A DNA stretch of 64,000 bases from Rhizobiales bacterium PAR1 (GCA_002256205.1 NKIW01000005.1:310001-374000), one strand, 5' to 3'; shown: positions 29,671 to 38,815, numbered from the stretch's first letter. Translations and numbers: made by a program. The notes: generated by a model not told the origin, from the letters alone.

Positions 29671-30054
29671 ATGGCCCCGACGCACGCTGTCGCCAAAGAC
29701 CTGTCGCCAGAGGGTGAAGCCTTCTCCCCCGAGCTTGATCAGCTCATGCGTAAGGCCCGCAAGGCGAGCGATTTTCTCAAAGCGCTGGGGCATGAAAATC
29801 GCCTGCTGCTGCTCTGTCTGCTGGCGGAAAAGGAGCGCTCGGTCAGCGAGCTTGAGAATATCCTCGCGATGCGCCAGCCTGCTGTATCCCAGCAACTCGG
29901 ACGCCTCCGTCTTGACGGGATCGTCACGACCCGACGCGAGGGCAAGGCGATCTACTATTCCATTGCACGCGATGATGTCCGGCAGGTGATCTCGATCCTC
30001 TACAAGATTTTTTGCGAAGCGCCCGATGAGGCGTCGCCGGCGGCGACAGCCTGA
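29671..30054 (+). CDS. ArsR-family regulator of the BigR/SqrR persulfide-sensing type
   Basis: This 127-residue winged-helix repressor contains ALGHENRLLLLCLL and the recognition helix RQPAVSQQLGRLR. Its only two cysteines are C49 (end of LLLLC) and C115 (IFCEA), 66 residues apart. BigR (C42/C108) and SqrR (C41/C107), which form an intramolecular polysulfide bridge with reactive sulfur, have the same spacing and context. Metal-binding motifs of ArsR or SmtB are absent. I infer a repressor relieved by persulfide. The ATG at 29671 fits the family N-terminus. Nearby fccB is a candidate target. Confidence 0.85.
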   Translation: MAPTHAVAKDLSPEGEAFSPELDQLMRKARKASDFLKALGHENRLLLLCLLAEKERSVSELENILAMRQPAVSQQLGRLRLDGIVTTRREGKAIYYSIARDDVRQVISILYKIFCEAPDEASPAATA

Positions 30055-30215
30055 CGTTTTTTTGAATCCTGACGCGTTATTGACACGAATCTCTGGGTAT
30101 CTCTCGTCTCGCGCGGCAGGAGTTCCCGAGGCGTGTTGACCTCGTTCCTGCCTTGCTCGATACCGTTTCGCGGGTTGTCGGCGTCCGGATTCTCCGGATC
30201 TAAACCGGAGGACTT

Positions 30216-31253
30216 ATGAACGACGGCGCTGGCCATCTTCCGACCGCGACCGCTGAGGCGGAACGCCATGCCCGTCGGACGCGGCTTCTGAAAATCGGTG
30301 GAACACTGGCCAGCGCGGCGCTGTTCGGGCTCTCGCTTGGCGTCCTCTATCTGGTTGTGCATGAGCTCGATGCGGCGGAAGTCAGCGCCGCTTTCGCCCG
30401 TGCGCAAGGGCGGCAGATCGGTCTTGCTATCCTTTTCACCGCGCTCTCCTACGTGATGCTGACGGGCTACGACTGGGTCGCGCTGCGGGAAGTCACGGAC
30501 ATCAAGGTGCGCTACCGGACAGCAGCACTCGCCTCGTTCACAAGCTATGCTGTGAGTTTCACGCTCGGTTTTCCGCTGCTGACGGCGGCAACCGTGCGCT
30601 ACTGGATCTATAGTTCTGTCGGTCTTGGCGCGAGTGCCATTGCGAGCCTCACGCTGATCGCCGGGATCACCTTCTGGCTCGGCATGGGCGTGGTGCTCGG
30701 CATCGTGATGATCGCGGCGCCGGTGGCAAGCGCGACCTTCACGCGGCTGCCGTTGCCGATGAACATGCTGATTGGTCTCGCGGTTTGCGCGGCGGTGGGC
30801 TTCTACCTTTTCGTCGTCAAGCGCGGAAATCGCCGTATCGCGGTGCAGGGCTGGCAGCTTCGTCTGCCGGGCATTGGTGTCACGCTCAAGCAGATGGCGC
30901 TCGGTGCGGCGGATGTCTGTGCCGGCGCAGCGGTGCTCTATGTCCTGCTGCCGGCGGATGCCCATGTGCCGTTTGCGACCATGCTCGCAGCCTATGTTTT
31001 CGCCTGCCTTCTCGGCATCGCAAGCCACGCGCCGGGTGGCATTGGCGTTTTCGAGGCGACGATGCTGCTGGCTTTGCCAGGTGTGCCGAAAGAGGCATTG
31101 CTCGGCGCGCTGCTGGTCTACCGGCTCTGCTATTACCTGCTGCCGTTCATGCTGGCGCTGATCCTGCTGGGGACGCGTGAGATCATGATCCGCGCCGGGA
31201 TGCTCAAGCGACAGCTGGAGAGCAAGCCACAGGATCATGCGGCCGATGCCTGA
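30216..31253 (+). CDS. lysylphosphatidylglycerol synthase TM-domain (UPF0104/YbhN-like) protein
   Basis: This 345-residue protein has about eight hydrophobic helices and the family signature near the end, GIASHAPGGIGVFEATML. It matches the flippase-like membrane half of MprF without the catalytic domain. Its role is probably in lipid handling; the substrate is unknown. A GGAGG lies shortly before the ATG. Its end overlaps the start of phoR by 17 bases, so the two are co-transcribed. Confidence 0.85.
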   Translation: MNDGAGHLPTATAEAERHARRTRLLKIGGTLASAALFGLSLGVLYLVVHELDAAEVSAAFARAQGRQIGLAILFTALSYVMLTGYDWVALREVTDIKVRYRTAALASFTSYAVSFTLGFPLLTAATVRYWIYSSVGLGASAIASLTLIAGITFWLGMGVVLGIVMIAAPVASATFTRLPLPMNMLIGLAVCAAVGFYLFVVKRGNRRIAVQGWQLRLPGIGVTLKQMALGAADVCAGAAVLYVLLPADAHVPFATMLAAYVFACLLGIASHAPGGIGVFEATMLLALPGVPKEALLGALLVYRLCYYLLPFMLALILLGTREIMIRAGMLKRQLESKPQDHAADA

Positions 31254-32565
31254 GGCCGGGGCACCCTTGCCGGAGGCGCCACCTTCGGCCCTGCGGTCTC
31301 GGGTCGTTCAGGGAAAAGTGCTGCGCCTCATGGCTTTGGCTACGGGCCTGGCGGTGCTGGCGCTGGCGCATCTTTCCAGTCTTCCCTGGCTCGCGCATGG
31401 CCTTGCGCTGCTGTTGCTTGCGTTGATCTATGTGGGCTGGCGCCCTGCTTTGCGGCGAGAGGAGGGACGCCTTTCCGAAGCGGCGCGCGTTCTGCGTCCC
31501 GATGCCGAATTCAAACTCTCGACGGTGCTCGATGCGCTCGGCGCACCGACCATCCTGACCGACCGACGCGGCCATATCGTCCATGCCAATGCCGCCGCGC
31601 TCAAAGCCTTTCCGGGGCTCAAGCAAGGACATCCCGTGACATTTTTCATTCGTGCGCCGGCGATGCTGTCCGGGCTTGAAGCGGTTCTGGGAAACGACTC
31701 CGAAGTCCGCTTCGAACTCCTCGATCACATTCCGGTCGAACGCTCGTATGATGTGCTGATCCGCCGCCTTGGCGGGGCCCCGGAGGTCGGGCACCTCGCC
31801 ATCGGCACCGCCTTTGCCGTGATCTTCATGACCGAAACGAGCGCTGCTAAGCGTATCGAGGCGATGCGCGTCGATTTTGTCGCCAACGCGAGCCATGAGT
31901 TGCGCACGCCACTGGCCTCCATTCTTGGCTTCGTCGAGACCCTTCAGGGGCCGGCACGGGACGATGCGACGGCGCGTCGGACGTTCCTTGGCATCATGGA
32001 AACGCAGGCGCGGCGCATGGCCCGCCTGATCGATGACCTCCTCTCGCTCTCCAAGATCGAGATGAGCGCTCATATCACGCCCTCCGCCGAGATCGATCTC
32101 GTGGCCGCCCTGCGCTCTGTCGTCGATACACTCGGCGGCCTCGCGCAGGATCGCGCGGTGGCGTTGAAGCTGACGTTGCCCGAGGCGCGATCCCTGGTGG
32201 CGGGAGACCGGGACGAGCTTCTGCGCGTCTTCGAGAATCTCATCGAGAACGGCATAAAATACGGCCAAAGCGGTGGGGTGGTCGAGATTGGTCTGACGCC
32301 GGTTGAGGATGCGGTGATCGGGCCCGCGCTGGCTATCACAGTGCGCGATTTCGGCCCCGGCATCGCCGCCAAGCATCTGCCTCGTCTCACGGAGCGGTTT
32401 TACCGTGCGGATGTGAGTGAGAGCCGCGTTATGGGAGGCACAGGGCTGGGCCTTTCCATCGTCAAGCATATCGTCACGCGCCACCGTGGACGGCTTGGCA
32501 TTGCGAGCATACCGGGGGACGGCGCGACCTTTACCGTGACGTTGCCGGCATTGACGCCAAAATAA
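31237..32565 (+). CDS. phoR: phosphate regulon sensor histidine kinase PhoR
   Basis: This 442-residue kinase has two N-terminal TM helices (about 27-46 and 49-69) with almost no periplasmic loop, a PAS domain (about 90-200), HisKA with H220 in NASHELRTPLAS, and HATPase with DFGPGI and GTGLGLS. This is the PhoR architecture, in which the signal comes from PhoU and the Pst system rather than the periplasm. A second in-frame ATG at 31246 is possible. phoU and phoB lie just downstream. Confidence 0.9.
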   Translation: MRPMPEAGAPLPEAPPSALRSRVVQGKVLRLMALATGLAVLALAHLSSLPWLAHGLALLLLALIYVGWRPALRREEGRLSEAARVLRPDAEFKLSTVLDALGAPTILTDRRGHIVHANAAALKAFPGLKQGHPVTFFIRAPAMLSGLEAVLGNDSEVRFELLDHIPVERSYDVLIRRLGGAPEVGHLAIGTAFAVIFMTETSAAKRIEAMRVDFVANASHELRTPLASILGFVETLQGPARDDATARRTFLGIMETQARRMARLIDDLLSLSKIEMSAHITPSAEIDLVAALRSVVDTLGGLAQDRAVALKLTLPEARSLVAGDRDELLRVFENLIENGIKYGQSGGVVEIGLTPVEDAVIGPALAITVRDFGPGIAAKHLPRLTERFYRADVSESRVMGGTGLGLSIVKHIVTRHRGRLGIASIPGDGATFTVTLPALTPK

Positions 32566-32588
32566 CGCTTCTGAAACAGTATGTTGGA

Positions 32589-32606
32589 GTGTCATGCTTC
32601 TGTCAT
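32589..32606 (+). promoter_or_regulatory. PHO box (PhoB binding site) upstream of phoU
   Basis: Two 7-bp direct repeats, GTGTCAT (32589-32595) and CTGTCAT (32600-32606), are separated by GCTT. This matches 13 of 14 repeat positions of the CTGTCAT-N4-CTGTCAT PHO box, with an 11-bp period. It lies in the 210-base gap between phoR and phoU, so phoU-phoB probably has its own PhoB-controlled promoter. Confidence 0.75.
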
Positions 32607-32775
32607 GACGAACTTCTAGGAGAGAGCGGAAGCATAGGCGCAGGTTCGTGCTTTTGCGCTGGACGTTGATCAGGGCCTCGCCTTACTCATGCAAGGTGCT
32701 TTTGCAGGGTGCTTTTGGCGATCTGGTCCTGAAGCCGTGATAATCAGCGCCGCGCGGGCGGAGGAGAGAGAAACG

Positions 32776-33489
32776 ATGACGCAACATATCGTGCGGACCT
32801 TTGACGAAGAGCTCGGTTTGCTCTCCTCGAAGATCAACCAGATGGGCGGCATCGCCGAAGCCATGATGGTCGATGCGCTGGACGCCCTGAGCAAACACGA
32901 TGTGTCCAAGGCGCGCGGTGTGATCGAACGCGATGCACAGCTCGATGCGCTGCAGCACGATATAGAGGAACTCGCGGTGCTGGTCATCGCGCGCCGCCAG
33001 CCGATGGCGAATGACCTGCGGCAGATCATGGGGACGATCCGTATTGCCTCGGATCTCGAGCGGATCGGCGATCTCGTGAAGAACATTGGCAAGCGCGTGA
33101 CCGTGATGGAAGAACGCTTCCTCTCGATGCGCTCGCTCTCGGGCATCCAGCACATGGCGCATCTCGTGCTCGGCCAGGTGAAAACCGTGGTTGACAGCTT
33201 CGCCCAGAACAACGCCGAACTCGCGCGCCATGTCTGGCTGCACGACGGCGAGGTCGATACGCTCAACAACTCGCTGTTCCGCGAACTTCTGACCTACATG
33301 ATGGAAGATCCGCGTTCGATCACCTTCGCAACGCACCTCCTGTTCATCGCCAAGAACATCGAGCGCGCGGGCGATCACGCGACCAATATCGCCGAGACGG
33401 TGTACTTCATCGAAACGGGGCAGCAGCTTTCCGGCCCGCGTCCGAAGGGTGACACAGCGCCCTATTCGCTCTCCGCCAAGGACGTGTGA
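32776..33489 (+). CDS. phoU: phosphate signalling protein PhoU
   Basis: This 237-residue all-helical protein links phosphate-transporter state to PhoR. The family pattern is clear: N-terminal HIVRTFDEELGLL, two three-helix repeats, and metal-binding-type motifs RIASDLERIGDLVKNI and FIAKNIERAGDHATNIAE. The ATG at 32776 follows GAGGAGAGAG, a good ribosome-binding site. phoB follows after 8 bases. Confidence 0.96.
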   Translation: MTQHIVRTFDEELGLLSSKINQMGGIAEAMMVDALDALSKHDVSKARGVIERDAQLDALQHDIEELAVLVIARRQPMANDLRQIMGTIRIASDLERIGDLVKNIGKRVTVMEERFLSMRSLSGIQHMAHLVLGQVKTVVDSFAQNNAELARHVWLHDGEVDTLNNSLFRELLTYMMEDPRSITFATHLLFIAKNIERAGDHATNIAETVYFIETGQQLSGPRPKGDTAPYSLSAKDV

Positions 33490-33497
33490 GACACGCC

Positions 33498-34199
33498 ATG
33501 GCGCCACGCATTCTGGTTGTGGAGGATGAGGAGTCGCTGGCGATCCTGCTGCGCTACAACCTCACCGCCGAGGGATACGAGGTCGAGCATGTCGCACGCG
33601 GGGACGAGGCGGATATCCGTCTGCGCGAAAGCGTGCCGGACCTTCTCGTGCTCGATTGGATGCTGCCGGCGCTTTCCGGCATCGAAATCTGCCGGCGCCT
33701 TCGGGCGCGCCCCGAAACCGCGCGCCTGCCGATCATCATGCTGACCGCGCGTGGCGAGGAAGCCGAGCGCATCCGCGGCCTTCAGACCGGCGCGGATGAC
33801 TATATGGTCAAGCCGTTCTCGGTCCCTGAGCTCGTCGCACGCGTGCATGCCTTGCTGCGCCGTGCCAAGCCCGAGCATGTCGCGCAGCGCCTCGTGATGG
33901 GCGATCTCGAGCTGGATCGTGTGACCAAGCGCGTCCGGCGCGGGGATCGCGAACTCCATCTTGGGCCGACCGAATTTCGCCTGCTCGAATTCCTGATGAA
34001 AAGTCCGGGGCGCGTTTTTGCCCGCGAGCACCTGCTCGATCAGGTCTGGGGGCAGGATGTCTACGTCGACGAGCGGACGGTCGATGTGCATGTCGGCCGG
34101 CTGCGCAAGGTGCTCAACCGCCGTAACGAGGCCGACCCAATCCGCACGGTACGCGGCACTGGCTATTCGTTTGATGAGACTTTTGGGCGTCTGAACTGA
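33498..34199 (+). CDS. phoB: phosphate regulon response regulator PhoB
   Basis: This 233-residue OmpR-family regulator has an N-terminal receiver (ILVVEDEESLAILL; acceptor Asp in LVLDWMLPALSG; Lys in MVKPFS) and a C-terminal winged helix ending in the usual VRGTGYSFDE. The order phoR...phoU-phoB and the PHO box support the PhoB assignment. The ATG at 33498 is preferred to a GTG at 33486 that overlaps phoU. Confidence 0.95.
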   Translation: MAPRILVVEDEESLAILLRYNLTAEGYEVEHVARGDEADIRLRESVPDLLVLDWMLPALSGIEICRRLRARPETARLPIIMLTARGEEAERIRGLQTGADDYMVKPFSVPELVARVHALLRRAKPEHVAQRLVMGDLELDRVTKRVRRGDRELHLGPTEFRLLEFLMKSPGRVFAREHLLDQVWGQDVYVDERTVDVHVGRLRKVLNRRNEADPIRTVRGTGYSFDETFGRLN

Positions 34200-34233
34200 T
34201 CTTCTGGGCTTAACCACCGTAAGGTCGCACAAA

Positions 34234-34255
34234 AAACCCGCCGAAAGGCGGGTTT
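34234..34255. terminator. bidirectional terminator between phoB and gcrA
   Basis: AAACCCGCC (34234-34242) pairs with GGCGGGTTT (34247-34255) around a GAAA tetraloop. A/T runs flank both sides, so it can serve phoB on the forward strand and gcrA on the reverse strand. Confidence 0.85.
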
Positions 34256-34280
34256 GTTCGTCCAGAAGGCCAATATTTTT

Positions 34281-34757
34281 TCACGCTCTGCGGCGGTCGC
34301 CGTGCGGCTGGAAGGCGACACGGGCATGGGCCTCGCAATAGGTCTTGCCGCCGCCGCAATCGGCGCCGCAATACGCAAAATCGGCATGGAGCGGGTCGCC
34401 CATCGGCCAGCGGCAGACGCCTTCGCGCAGCTCCATGATCGAAATCCGACGCGACATCGGGATCACCACATTTTCGCGCACCGGCATCACCTCAGGTTCC
34501 ATATCCACCATTTCGACTACGGCGAGATTGCCGCGCGACACGATGGTCGTTGTGCGCTGTGTCGTTTTCACGACCTTACGGGGGCGCGCTGCCGCAGCCG
34601 GCTTGGCTTTCGCGCGACCGGACAAGCCGAGGCGATGCACCTTGCCGATCACCGCGTTGCGGGTGACACCACCCAGCTCGCCCGCGATCTGACTTGCGCT
34701 GAGACCTTCGCTCCAGAGCTTTTTCAATTGCTCGATGCGATTGTCATCCCAAGACAT
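34281..34757 (-). CDS. gcrA: GcrA cell cycle regulator
   Basis: This 158-residue alphaproteobacterial regulator binds sigma-70 and acts at promoters methylated by CcrM. The N-terminal helix-turn-helix is MSWDDNRIEQLKKLWSEGLS with RNAVIGKVHRLGLSGR following. A basic Ala/Lys/Thr linker leads to the C-terminal sigma-interaction domain with CRWPMGDP and FAYCGADC. The start at 34757 follows AGGAGGTAGTC; a second ATG at 34775 is less well placed. Confidence 0.95.
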   Translation of the reverse strand: MSWDDNRIEQLKKLWSEGLSASQIAGELGGVTRNAVIGKVHRLGLSGRAKAKPAAAARPRKVVKTTQRTTTIVSRGNLAVVEMVDMEPEVMPVRENVVIPMSRRISIMELREGVCRWPMGDPLHADFAYCGADCGGGKTYCEAHARVAFQPHGDRRRA

Positions 34758-35199
34758 GACTACCTCCTGAGACATCGTGCCTCCTCCTCGGCTTTTCGGA
34801 TTCCGAATCCCCCGCCAGCCCCGCGATACCTTGCGAGATGGATCCCGATACGCCGGGTTGGAGAAATCTGAACCGGAACCGGCCCGTTCGCGCTGCCCAC
34901 CGCCTTGGTAACAGCGCCCTGCCTGAAAAGACCCTAGCGGATCGCGCCGCCAAGGTTGAGAGTCCGCAAGGCAACACACCCTGTTTTCAACAGCGATAAT
35001 CACCAAGCAGCTGATTCGCTCCTTCTTGCGCGCAACTGTGGCGAAGGCGTGGAACGTTGACTTTTTCCGGCAAATGGTTGAAACAAAGAGGCGAAAGCCG
35101 CCCCCGAGGGCGGCCTTCTTTTTTGCTGCAAAGCCTCGCCGGCTTACCTTCGGCGGGACGTTTTTGGAACTGGGGCCGAGAGCCCGTCTGGAGGATGAC
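34758..35199. other. 442-base gap between gcrA and argD
   Basis: No convincing gene was found on either strand. It must hold the divergent promoters for gcrA and argD. A forward-strand TTGACT occurs at about 35057, and an intrinsic terminator-like hairpin lies at 35097-35124, about 75 bases before the argD start. Confidence 0.6.
35097..35124 (+). terminator. intrinsic terminator in the argD upstream region
   Basis: GCCGCCC (35097-35103) pairs with GGGCGGC (35108-35114) around CCGA, followed by CTTCTTTTTT. Its direction is toward argD, and no gene ends just before it, so it may end a short leader or small RNA. Confidence 0.7.
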
Positions 35200-36438
35200 A
35201 TGAGCACGACGATGAAAAGCGCAACCGCTTCTTCTGCCGCGCCTGCCGTCCGATCCACCTCCCACATGCTGCCGACCTATGCCCGCGCCGATTTCTCGTT
35301 TGATCGCGGTGAAGGCGCTTGGCTTTTTGCCGACGATGGCCGGAAGTTTCTCGATTTCGCCGGCGGCATCGCTGTCAATGTGCTGGGGCATTCGCATCCG
35401 CACCTTGTGAAGGCGCTCGTCGATCAGGCGCAGAAGCTCTGGCACACCTCGAACCTCTACCGGATTTCCGGTGGTGAGCGACTGGCGGATCGCCTCTGCG
35501 AACTCACCTTCGCGGACAAGGTCTTCTTCACCAATTCCGGCGCCGAAGCGCTCGAATGCGCGATCAAGATGGCGCGGAAATACCATTCCGTGAGTGGCCA
35601 GCCCAACCGCTACCGCATCATTACTTTTGAAGGCGCCTTCCATGGCCGCACCCTTGCGACCATCGCGGCGGGCGGTCAGCAGAAGTATCTTGAAGGCTTC
35701 GGCCCTGCGATGCCGGGCTTCGATCAAGTGCCGTTTGGCGATCACAAGGCGCTCGAAGCGGCAATCGGGCCCGATACCGGCGCGATCCTCATCGAACCGG
35801 TGCAGGGCGAGGGGGGGCTTCGCTCCGTGCCGCCGCAGTGCCTGCGCGGCTTGCGCGAGCTGTGCGACAAGCATGGGCTCTTGTTGATCCTTGACGAAGT
35901 GCAGTGCGGCGTCGGACGGACCGGCAAGCTCTTTGCGCATGAATGGTCGGGGATTACGCCGGATATCATGGCGATCGCCAAGGGGATTGGCGGCGGCTTC
36001 CCGATGGGCGCCTGCCTTGCGACTGACAATGCCGCGAAGGGCATGGTCGCGGGCACGCATGGCTCGACCTATGGCGGCAATCCGCTCGCGATGGCCGTGG
36101 GCAATGCCGTTCTGGATGTTGTGGCCCAGCCGGAATTCCTCGAACAGGTGCGCTCGACCGCGCGCGATCTCAACCAGCGCCTTGCCGAATTGAAAGATCG
36201 TCACCCCACGATCATTCAGGAAATTCGCGGCTCCGGCCTGCTGATCGGCATCAAGACCAAGGTGACGAACACCGATCTCGTCGCTGCCGGTCGCGCCGAA
36301 GGCTTCCTGACCGTAGGCGCGGGCGATAACGTGGTCCGTATGCTGCCGCCGCTGAATATCGGCGAAGCGGAAGTCCGCGAGGCCTTTGAGCGCCTTGACC
36401 GCGCCTGCACCGCGCTTGAACAGAAGGCGGCGAGCTGA
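35200..36438 (+). CDS. argD: acetylornithine aminotransferase
   Basis: This 412-residue class III PLP enzyme transaminates N-acetylglutamate semialdehyde and may also serve in lysine synthesis. The PLP Lys is in [16 protein letters not shown], the PLP-contact Asp lies in [16 protein letters not shown], and [11 protein letters not shown] marks the cofactor phosphate site. The ATG at 35200 follows GGAGG by 5 bases, while the open frame runs back to 35026 across a terminator. argF follows after 41 bases. Confidence 0.95.
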   Translation: MSTTMKSATASSAAPAVRSTSHMLPTYARADFSFDRGEGAWLFADDGRKFLDFAGGIAVNVLGHSHPHLVKALVDQAQKLWHTSNLYRISGGERLADRLCELTFADKVFFTNSGAEALECAIKMARKYHSVSGQPNRYRIITFEGAFHGRTLATIAAGGQQKYLEGFGPAMPGFDQVPFGDHKALEAAIGPDTGAILIEPVQGEGGLRSVPPQCLRGLRELCDKHGLLLILDEVQCGVGRTGKLFAHEWSGITPDIMAIAKGIGGGFPMGACLATDNAAKGMVAGTHGSTYGGNPLAMAVGNAVLDVVAQPEFLEQVRSTARDLNQRLAELKDRHPTIIQEIRGSGLLIGIKTKVTNTDLVAAGRAEGFLTVGAGDNVVRMLPPLNIGEAEVREAFERLDRACTALEQKAAS

Positions 36439-36479
36439 GCTCGCCCGCCTTTTCACCCCTTTCGATCCTGACGGAAATC

Positions 36480-37454
36480 ATGGCCGAACCCATGGCAAAG
36501 ACCAGTTCAAATACCCCGCGCAACCTTTCCGGGAACCAGCGGCACTTCCTCGACCTATGCGATCTCAGCGCGACGGAAATTCGTGCCATCGTCGATGGTG
36601 CGCATCGCATCAAGGCACGCCGCCGCGCGCCGCTGGCCTCCGACAAGGTGCTTTCCGGGAAATCCATCGCGATGATCTTCGAGCAGCCGAGCCTGCGCAC
36701 GCGCATGTCCTTCGACATGGGTATCCGTGAACTCGGCGGCGAGAGCATCATGGTCACCGGCAAGGAAATCGAGCTCGGCGAACGCGAGAGCATCGCCGAC
36801 ACGGCGCGCGTTCTCTCGCGCTATGTCGATGGTATCATGATCCGCATCCTGAGCCATTCTCAGCTTGTTGAGTTGGCTCAGCATGCCACTGTTCCGGTGC
36901 TCAATGGCCTGACCAAGACGTCGCATCCTTGTCAGGTGATGGCCGATGTCCAGACTTTCGAAGAGCATCGGGGCAATATCTCCGGCAAGACGATTTCTTG
37001 GGTTGGCGACAGCAACAATGTGCTGCGCTCCTGGGTTGAAGCCGCCGCGAAGCTTGAATTTACCATCAAAGTCGCCACGCCGGAGGAGCTTCAGCCTGAT
37101 CCGAAGCTCGTGGAATGGGCAAAGGCCAACAAGGCTGACCTCCGGCTGATGCGGGATCCCAACGCGGCGGTCGAAGGTTCGGATTGCGTCGTCGCCGATG
37201 CCTGGGTCTCGATGGGTGACAAGGATGGCAAGCGCCGCCACAACCTGCTCAAGCCGTATCAAGTCAATGCACGGTTGATGGAGGTGGCCGGACCACAGGC
37301 GATCTTCATGCACTGTTTGCCGGCAAAGCGTGGCGAGGAAGTCACCAATGCGGTGATGGATGGCCCACAATCCGTGGTGTTCGATGAGGCCGAGAACCGT
37401 CTCCATGCCCAGAAGAGCGTGCTCGCCTGGGCCTATGGCGAGAGTTTCGCTTGA
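36480..37454 (+). CDS. argF: ornithine carbamoyltransferase
   Basis: This 324-residue enzyme joins carbamoyl phosphate to ornithine. The ornithine-loop motifs [11 protein letters not shown] and DAWVSMG are present, as are HPCQVMAD and [12 protein letters not shown]. The carbamoyl-phosphate motif, usually STRTR, reads SLRTR in [13 protein letters not shown]. The arginine context (after argD) and the ornithine motifs support OTCase over the acetyl- or succinyl-ornithine enzymes. hslO starts within its stop codon (TGATG). Confidence 0.93.
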   Translation: MAEPMAKTSSNTPRNLSGNQRHFLDLCDLSATEIRAIVDGAHRIKARRRAPLASDKVLSGKSIAMIFEQPSLRTRMSFDMGIRELGGESIMVTGKEIELGERESIADTARVLSRYVDGIMIRILSHSQLVELAQHATVPVLNGLTKTSHPCQVMADVQTFEEHRGNISGKTISWVGDSNNVLRSWVEAAAKLEFTIKVATPEELQPDPKLVEWAKANKADLRLMRDPNAAVEGSDCVVADAWVSMGDKDGKRRHNLLKPYQVNARLMEVAGPQAIFMHCLPAKRGEEVTNAVMDGPQSVVFDEAENRLHAQKSVLAWAYGESFA

Positions 37455-38416
37455 TGGCAGAAGCTGTTCTGCCGGGCGCTATTCCCGCGCTCGGCGCTGA
37501 CGATATCGTCCTGCCCTTTCACATCGCTCCGCTCGATACGCGCGGTCGGGCGATCCGGCTTGGACCTATGCTCGACAGCATTCTTGTGCGCCACGCCTAT
37601 CCGCGTGCTGTCGAGCGCCTTCTGGCCGAGGCGGTCGCGCTCGCGGCGCTCATGGGCAGTTCGCTGAAATTCGACGGTCGCTTCCAGCTCCAGACCCGAA
37701 CTGACGGGTCGGTGAACATGCTGGTTGTCGACCTTTCAACGCCCGCGTCGCTGCGGGCCTACGCGCGTTTTGATGCCGAGGCTGTGGCGGCGCTTGGTGA
37801 GGACGCCAGTGCCGCCGCGCTCCTCGGCAAGGGCCATCTCGGCCTCACGGTGGAGCAGACCGCGCTCAATTCGCGCTATCAGGGCATTGTCGAGCTGGAT
37901 GGACAGGGGCTTGAAGCAGCGGCGTTGCAGTATTTCCGTCAATCCGAGCAGATTCCTTCCGCGATGCGCATTGCCGTGGGCGAACAGCTCGTCGCGGGTG
38001 GCGGGCGGCGCTGGCGCGTCGGCGGCGTCCTCGCGCAGTTCCTGCCGACCTCGCCGGAGCGTGTCCGGCAGGCCGATCTCGACCCCGGCGACGCGCCTGA
38101 GGGAACCACCCGCCACGCGGTTCCGGAAGATGACGCCTGGATCGAGGCGCGCGCGTTGGTTGAGACCACCGAGGACATTGAACTGGTCGATCCCGATCTC
38201 GGGCTTGATCGGCTGCTCTATCGTCTCTTCAACGAGCGCGGCGTGGTCGTCTCCGATCCAGTGACGATGCTCGATCAATGTCGCTGCTCAGAGGAGCGCA
38301 TTCGTGAGACGCTTCAGCAGTTCGCGGCGGATGACATTGCGGAGATGCGCGAACCGGATGGCCTTATCGGCGTAACCTGCGAATTCTGCAGCCGGAAGTA
38401 TCGGCTCTCGCTCTGA
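37454..38416 (+). CDS. hslO: Hsp33 redox-regulated chaperone
   Basis: This 320-residue holdase is activated when its zinc-binding cysteines are oxidised. The C-terminal redox switch is complete: CxC in QCRCSEERI and CxxC in CEFCSRKY. The ATG at 37454 shares its A with the argF stop (TGATG), so it is translationally coupled. argF-hslO-apaG is a recurring order in Hyphomicrobiales. Confidence 0.95.
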   Translation: MAEAVLPGAIPALGADDIVLPFHIAPLDTRGRAIRLGPMLDSILVRHAYPRAVERLLAEAVALAALMGSSLKFDGRFQLQTRTDGSVNMLVVDLSTPASLRAYARFDAEAVAALGEDASAAALLGKGHLGLTVEQTALNSRYQGIVELDGQGLEAAALQYFRQSEQIPSAMRIAVGEQLVAGGGRRWRVGGVLAQFLPTSPERVRQADLDPGDAPEGTTRHAVPEDDAWIEARALVETTEDIELVDPDLGLDRLLYRLFNERGVVVSDPVTMLDQCRCSEERIRETLQQFAADDIAEMREPDGLIGVTCEFCSRKYRLSL

Positions 38417-38422
38417 AGTGCC

Positions 38423-38815
38423 TCAGTTTACGGTGCGCGCAACAAACGGCGTATCGAGTGAAAACGCCGGGATCGCGACCTCGAACCGCCGCCCATCGGC
38501 CGCTACCATCTCGTAGGTCCCGACCATGATCCCGTGACCGGAGGTCAGCGGGCACCCCGAAGAATAGCGGAAAACTTCGCCGGGTTTCAGGATCGGCTGT
38601 TCGCCCACCACGCCGAGGCCCCGCACATGCTGCGTTTTGCCGAACCCGTCGGTAATCTCCCAGTGCCGCGCCCGGAGTTGCACCGTATCGCTGGAGTGGT
38701 TGCGGATCTCGACTTCGTAAATCCAGAAAAATTCTCCGCTCTCCGGGCGCGAACGCTCGGCGGCGTATTCAGGGGCAACCTTGACTTCAATCCCGTCCGT
38801 GACAGCGGTGTACAT
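38423..38815 (-). CDS. apaG: ApaG domain protein
   Basis: This 130-residue beta-sandwich protein of the ApaG (DUF525) family shows FFWIYEVEIRNHSSDTVQLR, RHWEITDG and SGCPLTSGHGIMVGTYEM. It has been linked to Co/Mg resistance and to pyrophosphate binding; its exact role is unsettled. The start at 38815 fits the family length. The gene is convergent with hslO, with only 6 bases between. Confidence 0.93.
   Translation of the reverse strand: MYTAVTDGIEVKVAPEYAAERSRPESGEFFWIYEVEIRNHSSDTVQLRARHWEITDGFGKTQHVRGLGVVGEQPILKPGEVFRYSSGCPLTSGHGIMVGTYEMVAADGRRFEVAIPAFSLDTPFVARTVN

Noticed and set aside
30080-30103. Promoter before the lysyl-PG synthase-like gene.
   Set aside because: A TTGACA is present, but the nearest -10-like TATCTC is only 12 bases away, too close for a normal promoter.
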